Of a stretch of 64,000 nt of DNA, positions 18,432-27,223 are shown in pieces; the stretch's first letter is position 1, and each line of letters begins with the position of its first letter. Where the stretch lies: contig NZ_JAUSSZ010000001.1 in NCBI RefSeq assembly GCF_030812595.1, forward strand, positions 62,001 to 126,000. The letters run 5' to 3'. Below the pieces are notes generated by a model. It saw nothing but the letters and a program-made list of their open reading frames with translations. It did not search any database and was not told where the DNA came from. Source of the DNA: Arthrobacter bambusae (lineage in GTDB: Bacteria; Actinomycetota; Actinomycetes; Actinomycetales; Micrococcaceae). The translations under genes were made by a program, and so were the position numbers.

Positions 18432-18594
18432 TTACAGCGAACCGTCGAGGTCGCCTACGAACTCGGAAGCGGCTCTCTGAACCGCATCTTGTCGTCGATA
18501 AATCGGCGGTTTATTCGATGCCGTCCTTGATGGCTTCTTCCTTGCCACCAACGAGGTCCTGAACTTTGCCCTTCAGATCGTCAAGTAATCCCAC
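18432..18594 (-). pseudogene. degraded MT0933-type antitoxin-like small protein gene
   Basis: A strong Shine-Dalgarno (GGGAGG at 18601-18606) precedes GTG 18594, which opens a 27-codon frame: MGLLDDLKGKVQDLVGGKEE, then AIKDGIE and TAA (18511-18513). This is the usual N-terminus of the short actinobacterial antitoxin family of the Rv0909/MT0933 type, normally about 60 aa. The rest of the family sequence can be found in the other two frames just downstream: FIDDK in one, DAVQRAASEFVGDLDGSL in another, ending with TAA at 18432-18434. I therefore read it as a gene broken by frameshifts and a short internal deletion. The 27-residue peptide could still be made. Confidence 0.6.
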
Positions 18595-18710
18595 GGGCAC
18601 CTCCCTTCAATCACGGAGCCAGTTCGCTCCTCCGTTTTCGATCCTAACCCGAGAGCTTGGAGGTGCCAAGGGATAATTTGACTGGGATGTCAAACGACTC
18701 TTCGAAGGGG

Positions 18711-20171
18711 TCACAGCTTCTTTGGGGCGGCAAGCTCCTGATGGCGCGGACTATCCGGGTTCATGAGCGAATGCCTGCGGCCGTAAGCGAAGTAGATCGT
18801 CAGTCCGATGACCAGCCACACGACAAAACGCAGCCACGTTTCCCAATGCAGCTGGGTCATGAGGAACGCGGATGCAAGCATCCCGAACGCGGGAACCAGC
18901 GGCATCAACGGCAGCCGGAAGCTACGCGGAGCGTCGGGCTTCTTGTACCGGAAGATGATGACCGAGAGGCAGACGACGACGAACGCGGCCAGGATGCCGA
19001 TGTTGGTCAGGTCCGCGACGGCCTTGATGGGGAACACTCCGGCCAGGAAAGCCGACGCAAGGCCTGCAATCCAGGTGACGCGCTGAGGAGTGCCATGGCG
19101 GTCCGTCTTGGCAAACCAGCCCGGGAGCAGGCCGTCACGGCTCATGGAGAACCACACACGGGTGACGCCGAGCAGGAAGGTCAACATCACGGTGAGGATC
19201 GACAGGACGGCAAACACCGAGATGATGGTGGCGATGACGGGCAGGCCCACACTGCTGAAGGCGGATGCGAAACCGGCCGTCGGATTGATGTCCTTGTAGT
19301 TCTGCATGCCGGTGAGCACCAGGGTCGCCGCAACATAGAGGAGCATGGCGACGACGAGTGAGAGCACGATTGCTTTGGGCATGTGCCTCTTGCCGTCTTT
19401 GGCTTCCTCCGCTGCGGTGCTCATGGCGTCGTAGCCGAACACGGCGAAGAACACGGTGGCCGAACCGGCCACCACCGGCCCGAAACCGCTGGGCATGAAC
19501 GGATTGTAGTTGTCCGTGTTGATGTAGAAGATGCCGAGGCCGATGATGAACAGGATCAGGACCACCTTGATGCCCACCGCCACCAGTTCGAAACGGCCGA
19601 AGGCCTTGGTTCCACGGGAGAGGATCCAGGTGACCAGCAGGCAGACCAGGATGGCTGGCAGGTTGATGATCCCGCCATGTCCCTCATCCACAGTCGAGGT
19701 CATCCAGGACGGCATGTGGATGCCGATCCCGGAAAGGAACGCGTCGAAGTAGCCGGATATGCCGATCGCGACGACGGCGACGATCGCGATGTACTCCAGC
19801 AGGAGGTCCCAGCCGATGAACCATCCGATGACTTCGCCGAGGGCAACGTAGCCATAGGTATATGCCGATCCGGCGCGGGGGATCATCCCGGCGAATTCGG
19901 CGTAGGAAAGCGCCGCGGCCGCTGAGGCGAGGCCCGCGACCAGGAACGAGATCAGTACGGCAGGGCCGACACCCGGGGTGTCCGCGCTTCCGTGTGCCAC
20001 GAGGCCGGCCAAGGAGAAGATTCCGACGCCGATGATGCCGCCGACGCCGATGGCTGTCAGCTGCCAGAGGCCGAGGCTTTTGAAAAGGCCGCTGTGCTTG
20101 CTTTCCTCCTCGATGTCGTCAATGGGTTTCTTCCTCATGATCGACCGGGCGGGTATTTGTTGATTCACCAT
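18711..20171 (-). CDS. APC superfamily amino acid permease (cationic amino acid transporter type)
   Basis: 486 aa polytopic membrane protein with about 12 transmembrane helices. The first helix has the APC substrate-binding signature TAIGVGGIIGVGIFSLAG, and FAGMIPRAGSAYTYGYVALG is the conserved loop of the CAT/YfnA group. FFAVFGYDAMSTAAEEAKD marks helix 6 and its loop. These transporters move amino acids by proton coupling or exchange; the specific amino acid cannot be read. CAGGAGT precedes the ATG. It stands alone, bounded by the antitoxin-like remnant and the terminator of the tRNA cluster. Confidence 0.88.
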   Translation of the reverse strand: MVNQQIPARSIMRKKPIDDIEEESKHSGLFKSLGLWQLTAIGVGGIIGVGIFSLAGLVAHGSADTPGVGPAVLISFLVAGLASAAAALSYAEFAGMIPRAGSAYTYGYVALGEVIGWFIGWDLLLEYIAIVAVVAIGISGYFDAFLSGIGIHMPSWMTSTVDEGHGGIINLPAILVCLLVTWILSRGTKAFGRFELVAVGIKVVLILFIIGLGIFYINTDNYNPFMPSGFGPVVAGSATVFFAVFGYDAMSTAAEEAKDGKRHMPKAIVLSLVVAMLLYVAATLVLTGMQNYKDINPTAGFASAFSSVGLPVIATIISVFAVLSILTVMLTFLLGVTRVWFSMSRDGLLPGWFAKTDRHGTPQRVTWIAGLASAFLAGVFPIKAVADLTNIGILAAFVVVCLSVIIFRYKKPDAPRSFRLPLMPLVPAFGMLASAFLMTQLHWETWLRFVVWLVIGLTIYFAYGRRHSLMNPDSPRHQELAAPKKL

Positions 20172-20328
20172 GGACTCCTGCGTACGGGTGGACGAATTAG
20201 GCCTGAAGAATAGTATGCGAGCCGAATCACATTGGATAAAGTGATTTTTGCTGAGTGGTATTGATCAGTTCTGCCGATCTTAACGAAGGGCTCCAAGCAG
20301 GGCGAACCTGCGGAATGTCCAAATGACA

Positions 20329-20357
20329 CAAAAAAAGCAGCTCCGGTGGGAGCTGCT
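20329..20357 (-). terminator. rho-independent terminator of the minus-strand tRNA cluster
   Basis: GCAGCTCC (20337-20344) and GGAGCTGC (20349-20356) form a perfect 8-bp stem with a 4-base loop. Seven A at 20330-20336 become a T-run right after the hairpin on the minus strand. Confidence 0.88.
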
Positions 20358-20427
20358 CAAATAGCGCTACGATCGTTGGTCAGTGTGACGGCCGTTGGCC
20401 AGCGTAACCGTTCCGGTGTAAGCGAAA

Positions 20428-20632
<205 letters not shown>

Positions 20633-20680
20633 GGATCGGCATAAGCCGGCCGGCCCGTTGCCGGGACCTTAAAATACGAG

Positions 20681-20753
<73 letters not shown>

Positions 20754-20807
20754 ACATGATGAATTCCGGCGGACCGGACCTTCATCAACAAGCAAGTTTC
20801 CTTGCCT

Positions 20808-20882
20808 TGGTGGGCGATACTGGGATCGAACCAGTGACCTCTTCCGTGTCAGGGAAGCGCGCTACCGCTGCGCCAATCGCCC
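20808..20882 (-). tRNA. tRNA-Val (GAC), CCA encoded
   Basis: Identical to the copy at 20558-20632, anticodon GAC, encoded CCA. Confidence 0.95.
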
Positions 20883-20923
20883 AAATGCAATCCGGCCTGG
20901 ACCGGAAACCAAGGTTTTCACCG

Positions 20924-20994
20924 AGGTGGGTACGGGATTCGAACCCGTGTATACGGCTTTGCAGGCCGCTGCCTCGCCTCTCGGCCAACCCACC
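20924..20994 (-). tRNA. tRNA-Cys (GCA)
   Basis: Acceptor GGTGGGT/ACCCACC, anticodon stem-loop CGGCCTGCAAAGCCG (anticodon GCA), T-arm GGGTTCGAATCCC. CCA is not encoded. Second tRNA of the minus-strand cluster. Confidence 0.94.
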
Positions 20995-21049
20995 GTGTAA
21001 GCACGATTCCTGGGGTCCCAAGAAGTCAATGCCGTGACAGTGTCCTGCG

Positions 21050-21122
<73 letters not shown>

Positions 21123-21183
21123 ATAGCCTTCTTCGGCGGCCTGTCCGCAAGGGGCATTCCGTCGCTTTCCGACGAGTAAAAAC

Positions 21184-21211
21184 TCTATAGGAGGTTCCGG
21201 GAAACTCCAAA
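21184..21211 (-). promoter_or_regulatory. candidate promoter of the minus-strand tRNA cluster
   Basis: On the minus strand TTTGGA (21206-21211) and TATAGA (21184-21189) are 16 bases apart, about 60 bases upstream of the first tRNA-Gly. The rest of the 327-base gap 21123-21450 holds no gene that I can see. Confidence 0.35.
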
Positions 21212-21412
21212 TCGATCCGTCCGAATCGTAAACAATGGGCGCTGGTTCCTTGAATTGGCGCGGATTTTACGAGTTACACTGATGTGATTCGCTTGCTTTT
21301 TTCGCGGTTGTTTCCTCGAGTGGGGGACCGGGCTGGGCCGGGGTTACCTCTCCGGACGCCCTCGAGCGATCGGTGGGATTCCGGGTGGCACTTCCCAACG
21401 TTTTCCTGATTT

Positions 21413-21440
21413 TTGAATTCCGGCCGGGGTCGGTTAGTCT
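21413..21440 (+). promoter_or_regulatory. candidate promoter of tRNA-Val (CAC)
   Basis: TTGAAT (21413-21418), 16 bases, then TAGTCT (21435-21440), ending 10 bases before the tRNA. The core GTCGGTTAGTCTT also precedes tRNA-Leu at 54452-54464. Confidence 0.45.
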
Positions 21441-21450
21441 TCTTGTGCAC

Positions 21451-21525
21451 GGGCGATTGGCGCAGTGGTAGCGCGCTTCGTTCACACCGAAGAGGTCACT
21501 GGTTCGAACCCAGTATCGCCCACCA
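21451..21525 (+). tRNA. tRNA-Val (CAC), CCA encoded
   Basis: Acceptor GGGCGAT/ATCGCCC, anticodon stem-loop CTTCGTTCACACCGAAG (anticodon CAC), T-arm GGTTCGAACC, encoded CCA. It is divergent from the tRNA cluster and nearly identical to tRNA-Val(GAC) outside the anticodon arm. Confidence 0.95.
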
Positions 21526-21530
21526 ATAAA

Positions 21531-21576
21531 GGAGCCCCCTGGCCGCGGAGACGCCGGCTGGAGGGGCTCCTTTTTT
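21531..21576 (+). terminator. rho-independent terminator after tRNA-Val (CAC)
   Basis: GGAGCCCC (21531-21538) pairs with GGGGCTCC (21563-21570), followed by six T (21571-21576). It lies between the tRNA and the convergent acs gene. Confidence 0.88.
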
Positions 21577-21612
21577 GTGGTCCGGATGTTGCCGGGGCCG
21601 GGATGCCGCCGC

Positions 21613-23592
21613 TCAGCGTGGCCCTCCGGCGCCGCCCGGCATCCCGGCCTTGATCAGCTCCATGACGGACGAATCCGCCAAAGTGGTGACATCCCCGATC
21701 GGCCGGTCCTGGGCGACGTCTTTGAGCAGACGCCTCATGATCTTGCCGGACCGGGTTTTGGGCAGTTCAGCCACCACCATGATCTGCCGTGGCCGGGCGA
21801 TTTTGCCGATTTCCCTCGCCACGTGTTCACGCAGTTCCTGCACCACTTCCGGGCCGCCGTCGCCGGCCTCGCTGCGCAGGATGACGAAGGCGACGATCGC
21901 TTGCCCGGTGGTTTCGTCGGCGGCGCCGACGACGGCGGCTTCCGCCACCTTCGCATGGGAGACCAGCGCCGATTCGATTTCCGTCGTCGAGAGGCGGTGC
22001 CCTGCAACATTCATCACATCGTCCACCCGGCCCAGAAGCCAGATATCCCCGTCCTCGTCCTTCTTCGCACCGTCTCCCGTGAAGTAAAGACCCGGGAACC
22101 GTGACCAGTAGGTTTCCACGTACCGCTCATCGTCGCCCCAGATGGTGCGCAGCATGGAGGGCCACGGCGCCTTCAACACCAAATAGCCGCCCGAACCGCT
22201 GGGAACCGGTGTGCCTGCATCATCCACCACGTCGGCCACGATCCCGGGCAGGGCCTTCATTGCGGCGCCCGGTTTGCCGGCCGTCACGCCAGGGAGCGGA
22301 CTGATCATGATGGAACCGGTCTCGGTCTGCCACCAGGTGTCCACGACGGGCGTTCGGTTGTGTCCGATGTTCTCCCGGTACCAGACATATGCAGCCGGGT
22401 TGATCGGCTCGCCCACTGTGCCGATCAGACGCAGGCTCTCGAGGCTGTACTTCGCGGGTATCTGCGCCCCCCACTTCATGAAGGTCCGGATGGCGGTCGG
22501 GGCGCAATAGAGAATCGACACTTTGTACTTGTCGACGATTTCCCACCAGCGGCCCTGGTGAGGGGTGTCCGGAGTGCCTTCGTACAGCACAGAGGTGGCG
22601 CCGTTGGCCAAGGGTCCGTAGACGATATAGCTGTGCCCGGTGACCCAGCCGATGTCCGCCGCTGTCCAGAAAATATCGCTCGCGGCCTTCAGGTCGAACA
22701 CGGCCCAATGTGTATAAGCGCATGCCGTGAGGTAGCCGCCGGTGGTGTGCAGGATGCCCTTGGGTTTGCCGGTGGTCCCCGAGGTGTACATCACGTAGAG
22801 CGGATGCTCGGCATCGAACGCCTCGGGCTCGTGATCAATGGGCGCCAGCTCAACCGACTCATGCCACCAGATATCCCGCCCAGGCGTCCAGTCGATTTCC
22901 TGCTCTGTGCGGCGTACCACCAGGACGTTGCGGACGTCCGGGCAGTCCAGGAGGGCCTCGTCAACGGCGGATTTGAGTCCGGTGGCCTTGCCGCGGCGGT
23001 AGGCGCCGTCGGAAGTTATCACGATCCGGGCATCGCAGTCGTGGATCCGCGTCCGGAGGGCATCCGCAGAGAATCCACCGAAGACGACCGTGTGCGGAGC
23101 CCCGATACGCGCGCAGGCCAGCATTGCCACGATGGTCTCGGGAATCATCGGCATGTAGATGGCCACCCGGTCGCCGGCAGCGACCCCCAATTCGGTCAGC
23201 GTGTTCGCTGCCTGGCAGACCATGTCGGTGAGCTGGGCATAGGTGATGGTCCGCGAGTCTCCGGCTTCCCCTTCAAAGTAGTAGGCGACTTTGTCTCCTC
23301 GGCCGGCGGCTACATGGCGGTCCAGGCAGTTGTAGGCGGCATTGAGCCTGCCCCCGAGGAACCATTTGGCGAAAGGCGGGTTGGACCAGTCCAGGACCTC
23401 CGTCCACTTTTGCGACCAGTCCAGCCGCTCGGCCTGGCGCGCCCAGAACGCCAGCCTGTCGGCGTCGGCCTGTTCATAGTCCGACGCCGTCGCGTTGGCT
23501 TGGGCGGTAAAGCCCGCTTCCGGGGGGAAGCGCCGTTGTTCGTGCAGCAGGTTTGCGAGGGTTTCATCCGATTCCGTGGGGTAGTCGGCCAT
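21613..23592 (-). CDS. acs: acetyl-CoA synthetase (AMP-forming)
   Basis: Activates acetate to acetyl-CoA by way of acetyl-AMP. The adenylate-forming motifs are all present: YTSGTTGKPKGILHT (A3 P-loop), DTWWQTETGSIMISP (acetate pocket and A5), YFTGDGAKKDEDG (A7), LGRVDDVMNVAGHRLST (hinge A8) and RTRSGKIMRRLL, whose Lys is the residue acetylated in homologues. 659 aa is full length. It begins 6 bases after the end of the acetate transporter gene on the same strand, so uptake and activation of acetate form one operon. Confidence 0.96.
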   Translation of the reverse strand: MADYPTESDETLANLLHEQRRFPPEAGFTAQANATASDYEQADADRLAFWARQAERLDWSQKWTEVLDWSNPPFAKWFLGGRLNAAYNCLDRHVAAGRGDKVAYYFEGEAGDSRTITYAQLTDMVCQAANTLTELGVAAGDRVAIYMPMIPETIVAMLACARIGAPHTVVFGGFSADALRTRIHDCDARIVITSDGAYRRGKATGLKSAVDEALLDCPDVRNVLVVRRTEQEIDWTPGRDIWWHESVELAPIDHEPEAFDAEHPLYVMYTSGTTGKPKGILHTTGGYLTACAYTHWAVFDLKAASDIFWTAADIGWVTGHSYIVYGPLANGATSVLYEGTPDTPHQGRWWEIVDKYKVSILYCAPTAIRTFMKWGAQIPAKYSLESLRLIGTVGEPINPAAYVWYRENIGHNRTPVVDTWWQTETGSIMISPLPGVTAGKPGAAMKALPGIVADVVDDAGTPVPSGSGGYLVLKAPWPSMLRTIWGDDERYVETYWSRFPGLYFTGDGAKKDEDGDIWLLGRVDDVMNVAGHRLSTTEIESALVSHAKVAEAAVVGAADETTGQAIVAFVILRSEAGDGGPEVVQELREHVAREIGKIARPRQIMVVAELPKTRSGKIMRRLLKDVAQDRPIGDVTTLADSSVMELIKAGMPGGAGGPR

Positions 23593-23598
23593 CTCCGG

Positions 23599-24273
23599 TC
23601 ACCGTGGTCCCACAGGAAGCAGGACCCGTTTGAACGTAGAGTTCGCGACTACCGCGAGGGAGCAGTACCACGCCACGAGCGCAGTCAGGATGCCCAGCCA
23701 GCCGCCAAGCACCGTCATCGCGCTGGACGCGGCGAAGGCGCCGATGAACAGGGCGATGAACGTCAAGGTGAGCAAAACGAAAACCGCGAAGACGCCCATG
23801 CTGACCCGCCAAGCGGCAATAGTCATGTAGGCGGTGAAGATGGCCCAGGCCAACAGGTAGAGGCCAACGCCCTTGCCCGCCTCCGCCGGGGGAAGGCTGG
23901 CCGCGCTGAACTGGGCCAGGAACCAGAAGGACAGCCAGAACGCTCCGTATGAGCAGAAGGCCGTGGCGCCGAAGACGTTGCGGTTGGCAAATTCCCAGAT
24001 CCCGGCGCCGAACTGTGCCAGGCCGCCGTAAAACAGTGCCAGTCCAAGGACGACGGGTTCGTCGCCCTTGGCGATCAGGCCGGCATTGACGACGCTCAAG
24101 ACGAATGTGGTCAATGCGAAAGCGCCCAGACCCAAGGCTGCGGGATCGGCAAACGGAGGACCGGCGCTCGCCGGCGGGGACACTGTGACATTCTGGGCTG
24201 ATAGGGGATTTCCGGCCCTGCGACCGCTATCGGCCGGGACGGTTCCCGCGGCAGAACTCGATTCGACACTCAT
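23599..24273 (-). CDS. satP: acetate uptake transporter, GPR1/FUN34/SatP family
   Basis: Small membrane protein of 224 aa with six predicted helices, of the acetate/succinate:proton symporter family. The family hallmark NPAPLGL appears here as DPAALGLGAFALTTF at about residues 43-57, then FYGGLAQFGAGIWEF and NVFGATAFCSYGAFWLSFW. The first 40 residues are a hydrophilic, Ser/Ala/Pro-rich tail. CAAGGAG precedes the ATG. The operon partner acs directly downstream supports acetate as substrate. Confidence 0.92.
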   Translation of the reverse strand: MSVESSSAAGTVPADSGRRAGNPLSAQNVTVSPPASAGPPFADPAALGLGAFALTTFVLSVVNAGLIAKGDEPVVLGLALFYGGLAQFGAGIWEFANRNVFGATAFCSYGAFWLSFWFLAQFSAASLPPAEAGKGVGLYLLAWAIFTAYMTIAAWRVSMGVFAVFVLLTLTFIALFIGAFAASSAMTVLGGWLGILTALVAWYCSLAVVANSTFKRVLLPVGPR

Positions 24274-24412
24274 GGCACGACTCCTTGGTCTGCACCAGCA
24301 CCATCACTGGTGACGCATATCAGGTTACACCTGAGGATGCAAGTCACAATCGAAAAGCAGTGTGGTTCAAGTCACAACATGACGTGACGTAGCTCACATT
24401 CCTGGAGCTTGC

Positions 24413-25561
24413 CTACGCGCGGGGCGCTGCCCTGACCACCTGGTTCCTGCCGAGTGACTTGGCCTCATATAGGGCTGCGTCGGCAGCGGCAATCATCGCG
24501 GTGAGGTCGCCGGCGTCGAACTCGGTAGAGGTTACTCCGTAACTCACGGTTGGAATATGGATCCCTTCGAGGCTTTTGGCCGCGTCCAAAGACTGATTGA
24601 TGTCGGCCGCGATGCTTTCGGCCCGCTCTTGGCTCGCTCCGGGCAAAAGCAAGATGAACTCTTCGCCGCCGTATCGCCCCACCAGGTCGGTGGATCGTAC
24701 CGACGTGGTGCACGCCGCCGCGAATGCCTGCAGCGCGGCGTCACCGGCAGCATGGCCGTGCTTATCGTTGATCGCTTTGAAGTGGTCCAGATCGGCCAGG
24801 ATCAAGGACGCCACCGAGTTTCTGGCGTGGAGGCGCTCAAGCTCCTTGGTAGCCAGGTCCATGAAAGTGCCTCGGTTCAGCAGCCCGGTCAGGTTGTCGC
24901 GGGCAGCCCGCTCGCTCAGCCGGTTGATCAGCTGATCGTTGCTGAGGGCGGTCATGCTGAAAGACACGGCAACCAGGAGGATCAGGGTGACCAGGCTAGC
25001 CATCGACGGGCCGAAATACGTCCGGAAGTTCGGGCCGCTTGGACCTTCAACGAGGTACACGGCCAGACGGCAAAAGTAGTAGGCAGCAAGGAATCCCGCG
25101 GCCAAAGCCATCGACTTGTGCACCTGGGAGTAGCTGGAATCCAGCAACCAGAGATCGCGGGACGCCAACGCGATACCCAGCGTCATGAGTCCAAGGTATG
25201 CCAATCCTCCGGACCAGGTGTTTGAACCGGGGTTCTCCAGAGCGGAAGCGAGCGCCGTGACGCCGCAGGCCGCTGCAAATTGCCACCTTGGCGGCGGCAA
25301 CTTCCTCAGGGACCGGGCGCCGGTCCACACACTGAATGCTCCGCCCACCAGGAGGACGTTTCCCGAGGGATTGGCCCACGTTTGATACGGCGTCCCATTG
25401 AAAAGGAAAGCAAGGTTCCCTGCCAGGAAGAACAGGAGGGCGATGCACCACCACCCGTTGTAGGAGGACCGCGTGCGCCTGAACGATGCATAGAACAGGA
25501 GGAGCAGCGTAAGAGCGACCACACCAAGGGCCACTCGCAGTGTTGTTATATCGAGGACCAA
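24413..25561 (-). CDS. membrane-bound diguanylate cyclase (GGDEF)
   Basis: 382 aa. The first two thirds hold about six or seven hydrophobic helices (residues 5-215), possibly a ligand-sensing membrane domain of no family I recognise. The C-terminal GGDEF domain starts at about 225 (DNLTGLLNRGTFMDLA) with the active-site loop as GGEEF in GRYGGEEFILLLPG. Five residues before it, RSTD matches the RxxD product-inhibition site, so an active, feedback-controlled enzyme making cyclic di-GMP is expected. The start is TTG 25561 with GGGAG five bases upstream. No EAL partner is seen in the window. Confidence 0.88.
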   Translation of the reverse strand: MVLDITTLRVALGVVALTLLLLFYASFRRTRSSYNGWWCIALLFFLAGNLAFLFNGTPYQTWANPSGNVLLVGGAFSVWTGARSLRKLPPPRWQFAAACGVTALASALENPGSNTWSGGLAYLGLMTLGIALASRDLWLLDSSYSQVHKSMALAAGFLAAYYFCRLAVYLVEGPSGPNFRTYFGPSMASLVTLILLVAVSFSMTALSNDQLINRLSERAARDNLTGLLNRGTFMDLATKELERLHARNSVASLILADLDHFKAINDKHGHAAGDAALQAFAAACTTSVRSTDLVGRYGGEEFILLLPGASQERAESIAADINQSLDAAKSLEGIHIPTVSYGVTSTEFDAGDLTAMIAAADAALYEAKSLGRNQVVRAAPRA

Positions 25562-25723
25562 GATCGCTCCCGTAGCCGAGGACGTGACCCATTATGGCAC
25601 TGGGACTCAAAGAAGCCGCCACCCCTGTGTAGGAAGGTCTTAATAATTTCGGGGAAGCAGGTTCCGTCTACGGCCGCCAACGCTCCGCATCTTCCTGTCA
25701 GGGGTGTGTGAAAGAGTTTTCCC

Positions 25724-26605
25724 ATGACAGATCCACTGCTTGCCCACGCCACCGAATACGGCCGGATGTATGCCCGGTCCACGTCCGAGACCTTCTCGGT
25801 CCCTTCCATCACCACGGTGATCGGCCAGCAGGCCCACTCCCTGGACGGCTGGTTCGGCTACATGGGTGCCAGCAGCCTGGCGAAAGACCCCGAACTCCCG
25901 CAACATCTATCCAGTCCTGCCAAGATGCGGCAGGCCGTCAAAAAGGCAGCCAAGGCTGCGGAGGTGTATCGGGACGACGCTGCACGTCGCGGCGACCGCG
26001 TGCATAACTACTGCGAGCAAGTGGCCCTCCGCGCGCTCGGCCGCGGGCACCGCGTGAAAGAAGCGCGCGAGGAGCTTGCGTCACGCGGCGAGGAAGCCTT
26101 CGCTGCCCGCTTCGACGAATGGTGGGAGTTGTTCCGGGTGGAGCCCATCGCGCCCGAGATCACTGTATGGAACTCCAGCGTCGGCTACGCCGGAACCCTG
26201 GACCTGGTCGCCAAGATCAACGGCAGGGTCTGCCTGATCGACTACAAGACCAAAGGCACCACCCGTGACGGAACGGTGAAACCCCTCGACGACAAGGTGG
26301 TGATGCAGCTGGTTGCGGGCATGAAGGCCGAGGAGAGCCTCGTGGATCCTGTGGCGGGGGAGTGGGAACCGTGGAAATACGGCGAAAACCCTGTCCTGCT
26401 TGCCGTTGCCATTGGCGAGACGGAAGTGCGTCCCCAGCGGGCCAACCCGGACGTCCTCAAGCACCACTGGTGGAAATTCTGCGCCTTGAAGCGGGTATGG
26501 GAGATGTCTGCCGATGTGACGGCAGCCGGAACGGCGCTGCTCCCTGTAGCTCCGCCGTCGTACCCCGCCGCCGCGGCGGCCGCAGGCTCAACTAAACTGG
26601 CCTAG
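25724..26605 (+). CDS. PD-(D/E)XK nuclease-like protein
   Basis: 293 aa, not assigned to a named gene. The middle carries the pattern of a RecB/Cas4-type PD-(D/E)XK fold: NSSVGYAGTLDLVAKINGR with the Asp of GTLD, then a strand ending VCLIDYKTKGT, which supplies the D-x-K residues, and a later conserved Gln (VVMQLVAG). The N-terminal 100 residues (EYGRMYARSTSETFSVPSIT; YRDDAARRGDRVHNYCEQVA) resemble the start of such domains, including a possible His/Glu helix. The C-terminal 30 residues are Ala/Pro-rich. No CRISPR array, restriction or recombination gene is nearby. Confidence 0.6.
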   Translation: MTDPLLAHATEYGRMYARSTSETFSVPSITTVIGQQAHSLDGWFGYMGASSLAKDPELPQHLSSPAKMRQAVKKAAKAAEVYRDDAARRGDRVHNYCEQVALRALGRGHRVKEAREELASRGEEAFAARFDEWWELFRVEPIAPEITVWNSSVGYAGTLDLVAKINGRVCLIDYKTKGTTRDGTVKPLDDKVVMQLVAGMKAEESLVDPVAGEWEPWKYGENPVLLAVAIGETEVRPQRANPDVLKHHWWKFCALKRVWEMSADVTAAGTALLPVAPPSYPAAAAAAGSTKLA

Positions 26606-26656
26606 GCCCCTTTTGCGGGGACCGAAACTTCGCCGATCGTGAGGAAAGACAAGCAC

Positions 26657-27223
26657 ATGGCCATTTTGAGTATCCGTATCATCGGCGATCCCGTGCTCCG
26701 CACGGTTGCTGATCCAGTCACGGAATTCGGGCCTGAGCTCGCCAAGCTCGTGTCGGACATGACCGAGACCATGGAAGATGTGGACGGTGCAGGGCTCGCC
26801 GCGCCGCAGGTCGGCGTCAGCCAGCGCGTCTTTACCTACAGGATCGGCGGTGTGGAAGGCCACATCATCAATCCCGTGCTCGAAAACAGCGATGACTTCC
26901 AGCCTGACGAGGTGGAAGGCTGCCTCTCCATTCCCGGTCTCGCGTTCCCGGTTCGCCGCCGCAGGACCACGCGTGCCACCGGCGTGGACCTGAACGGCAA
27001 CCCCGTGTCGGTCGAGGCGGAGGGCATGCTCGCCCGCTGCTTCCAGCACGAGACCGACCACCTGGACGGGATCCTGTTTACGGACCGCCTGGAGGGTGAG
27101 GACCGGAAGGCCGCGCTGCGGGCCATCCGCGCGGCGAACTACCACTCCGTGACTGAACGTACCACCGCCAAGAGGGCCAACACCGTGGGGTCCAGCTTCG
27201 GCAGCTTCGGGGCTGCCGAATGA
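26657..27223 (+). CDS. def: peptide deformylase
   Basis: Metalloenzyme removing the N-formyl group from nascent proteins. The three motifs are GAGLAAPQVGVSQ (motif 1), EGCLSIPG with the metal-binding Cys, and QHETDHLDGIL with both His ligands and the catalytic Glu. Length 188 aa. ATG 26657 is used because MAILSIRIIGDPVLR matches family N-termini; GAGGAAAG lies upstream. It overlaps fmt by four bases (ATGA), the common def-fmt arrangement. Confidence 0.96.
   Translation: MAILSIRIIGDPVLRTVADPVTEFGPELAKLVSDMTETMEDVDGAGLAAPQVGVSQRVFTYRIGGVEGHIINPVLENSDDFQPDEVEGCLSIPGLAFPVRRRRTTRATGVDLNGNPVSVEAEGMLARCFQHETDHLDGILFTDRLEGEDRKAALRAIRAANYHSVTERTTAKRANTVGSSFGSFGAAE

Noticed and set aside
22360..23952. 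Plus-strand open frame of 530 codons across acs and satP
   Set aside because: Antisense shadow of two well-supported genes.
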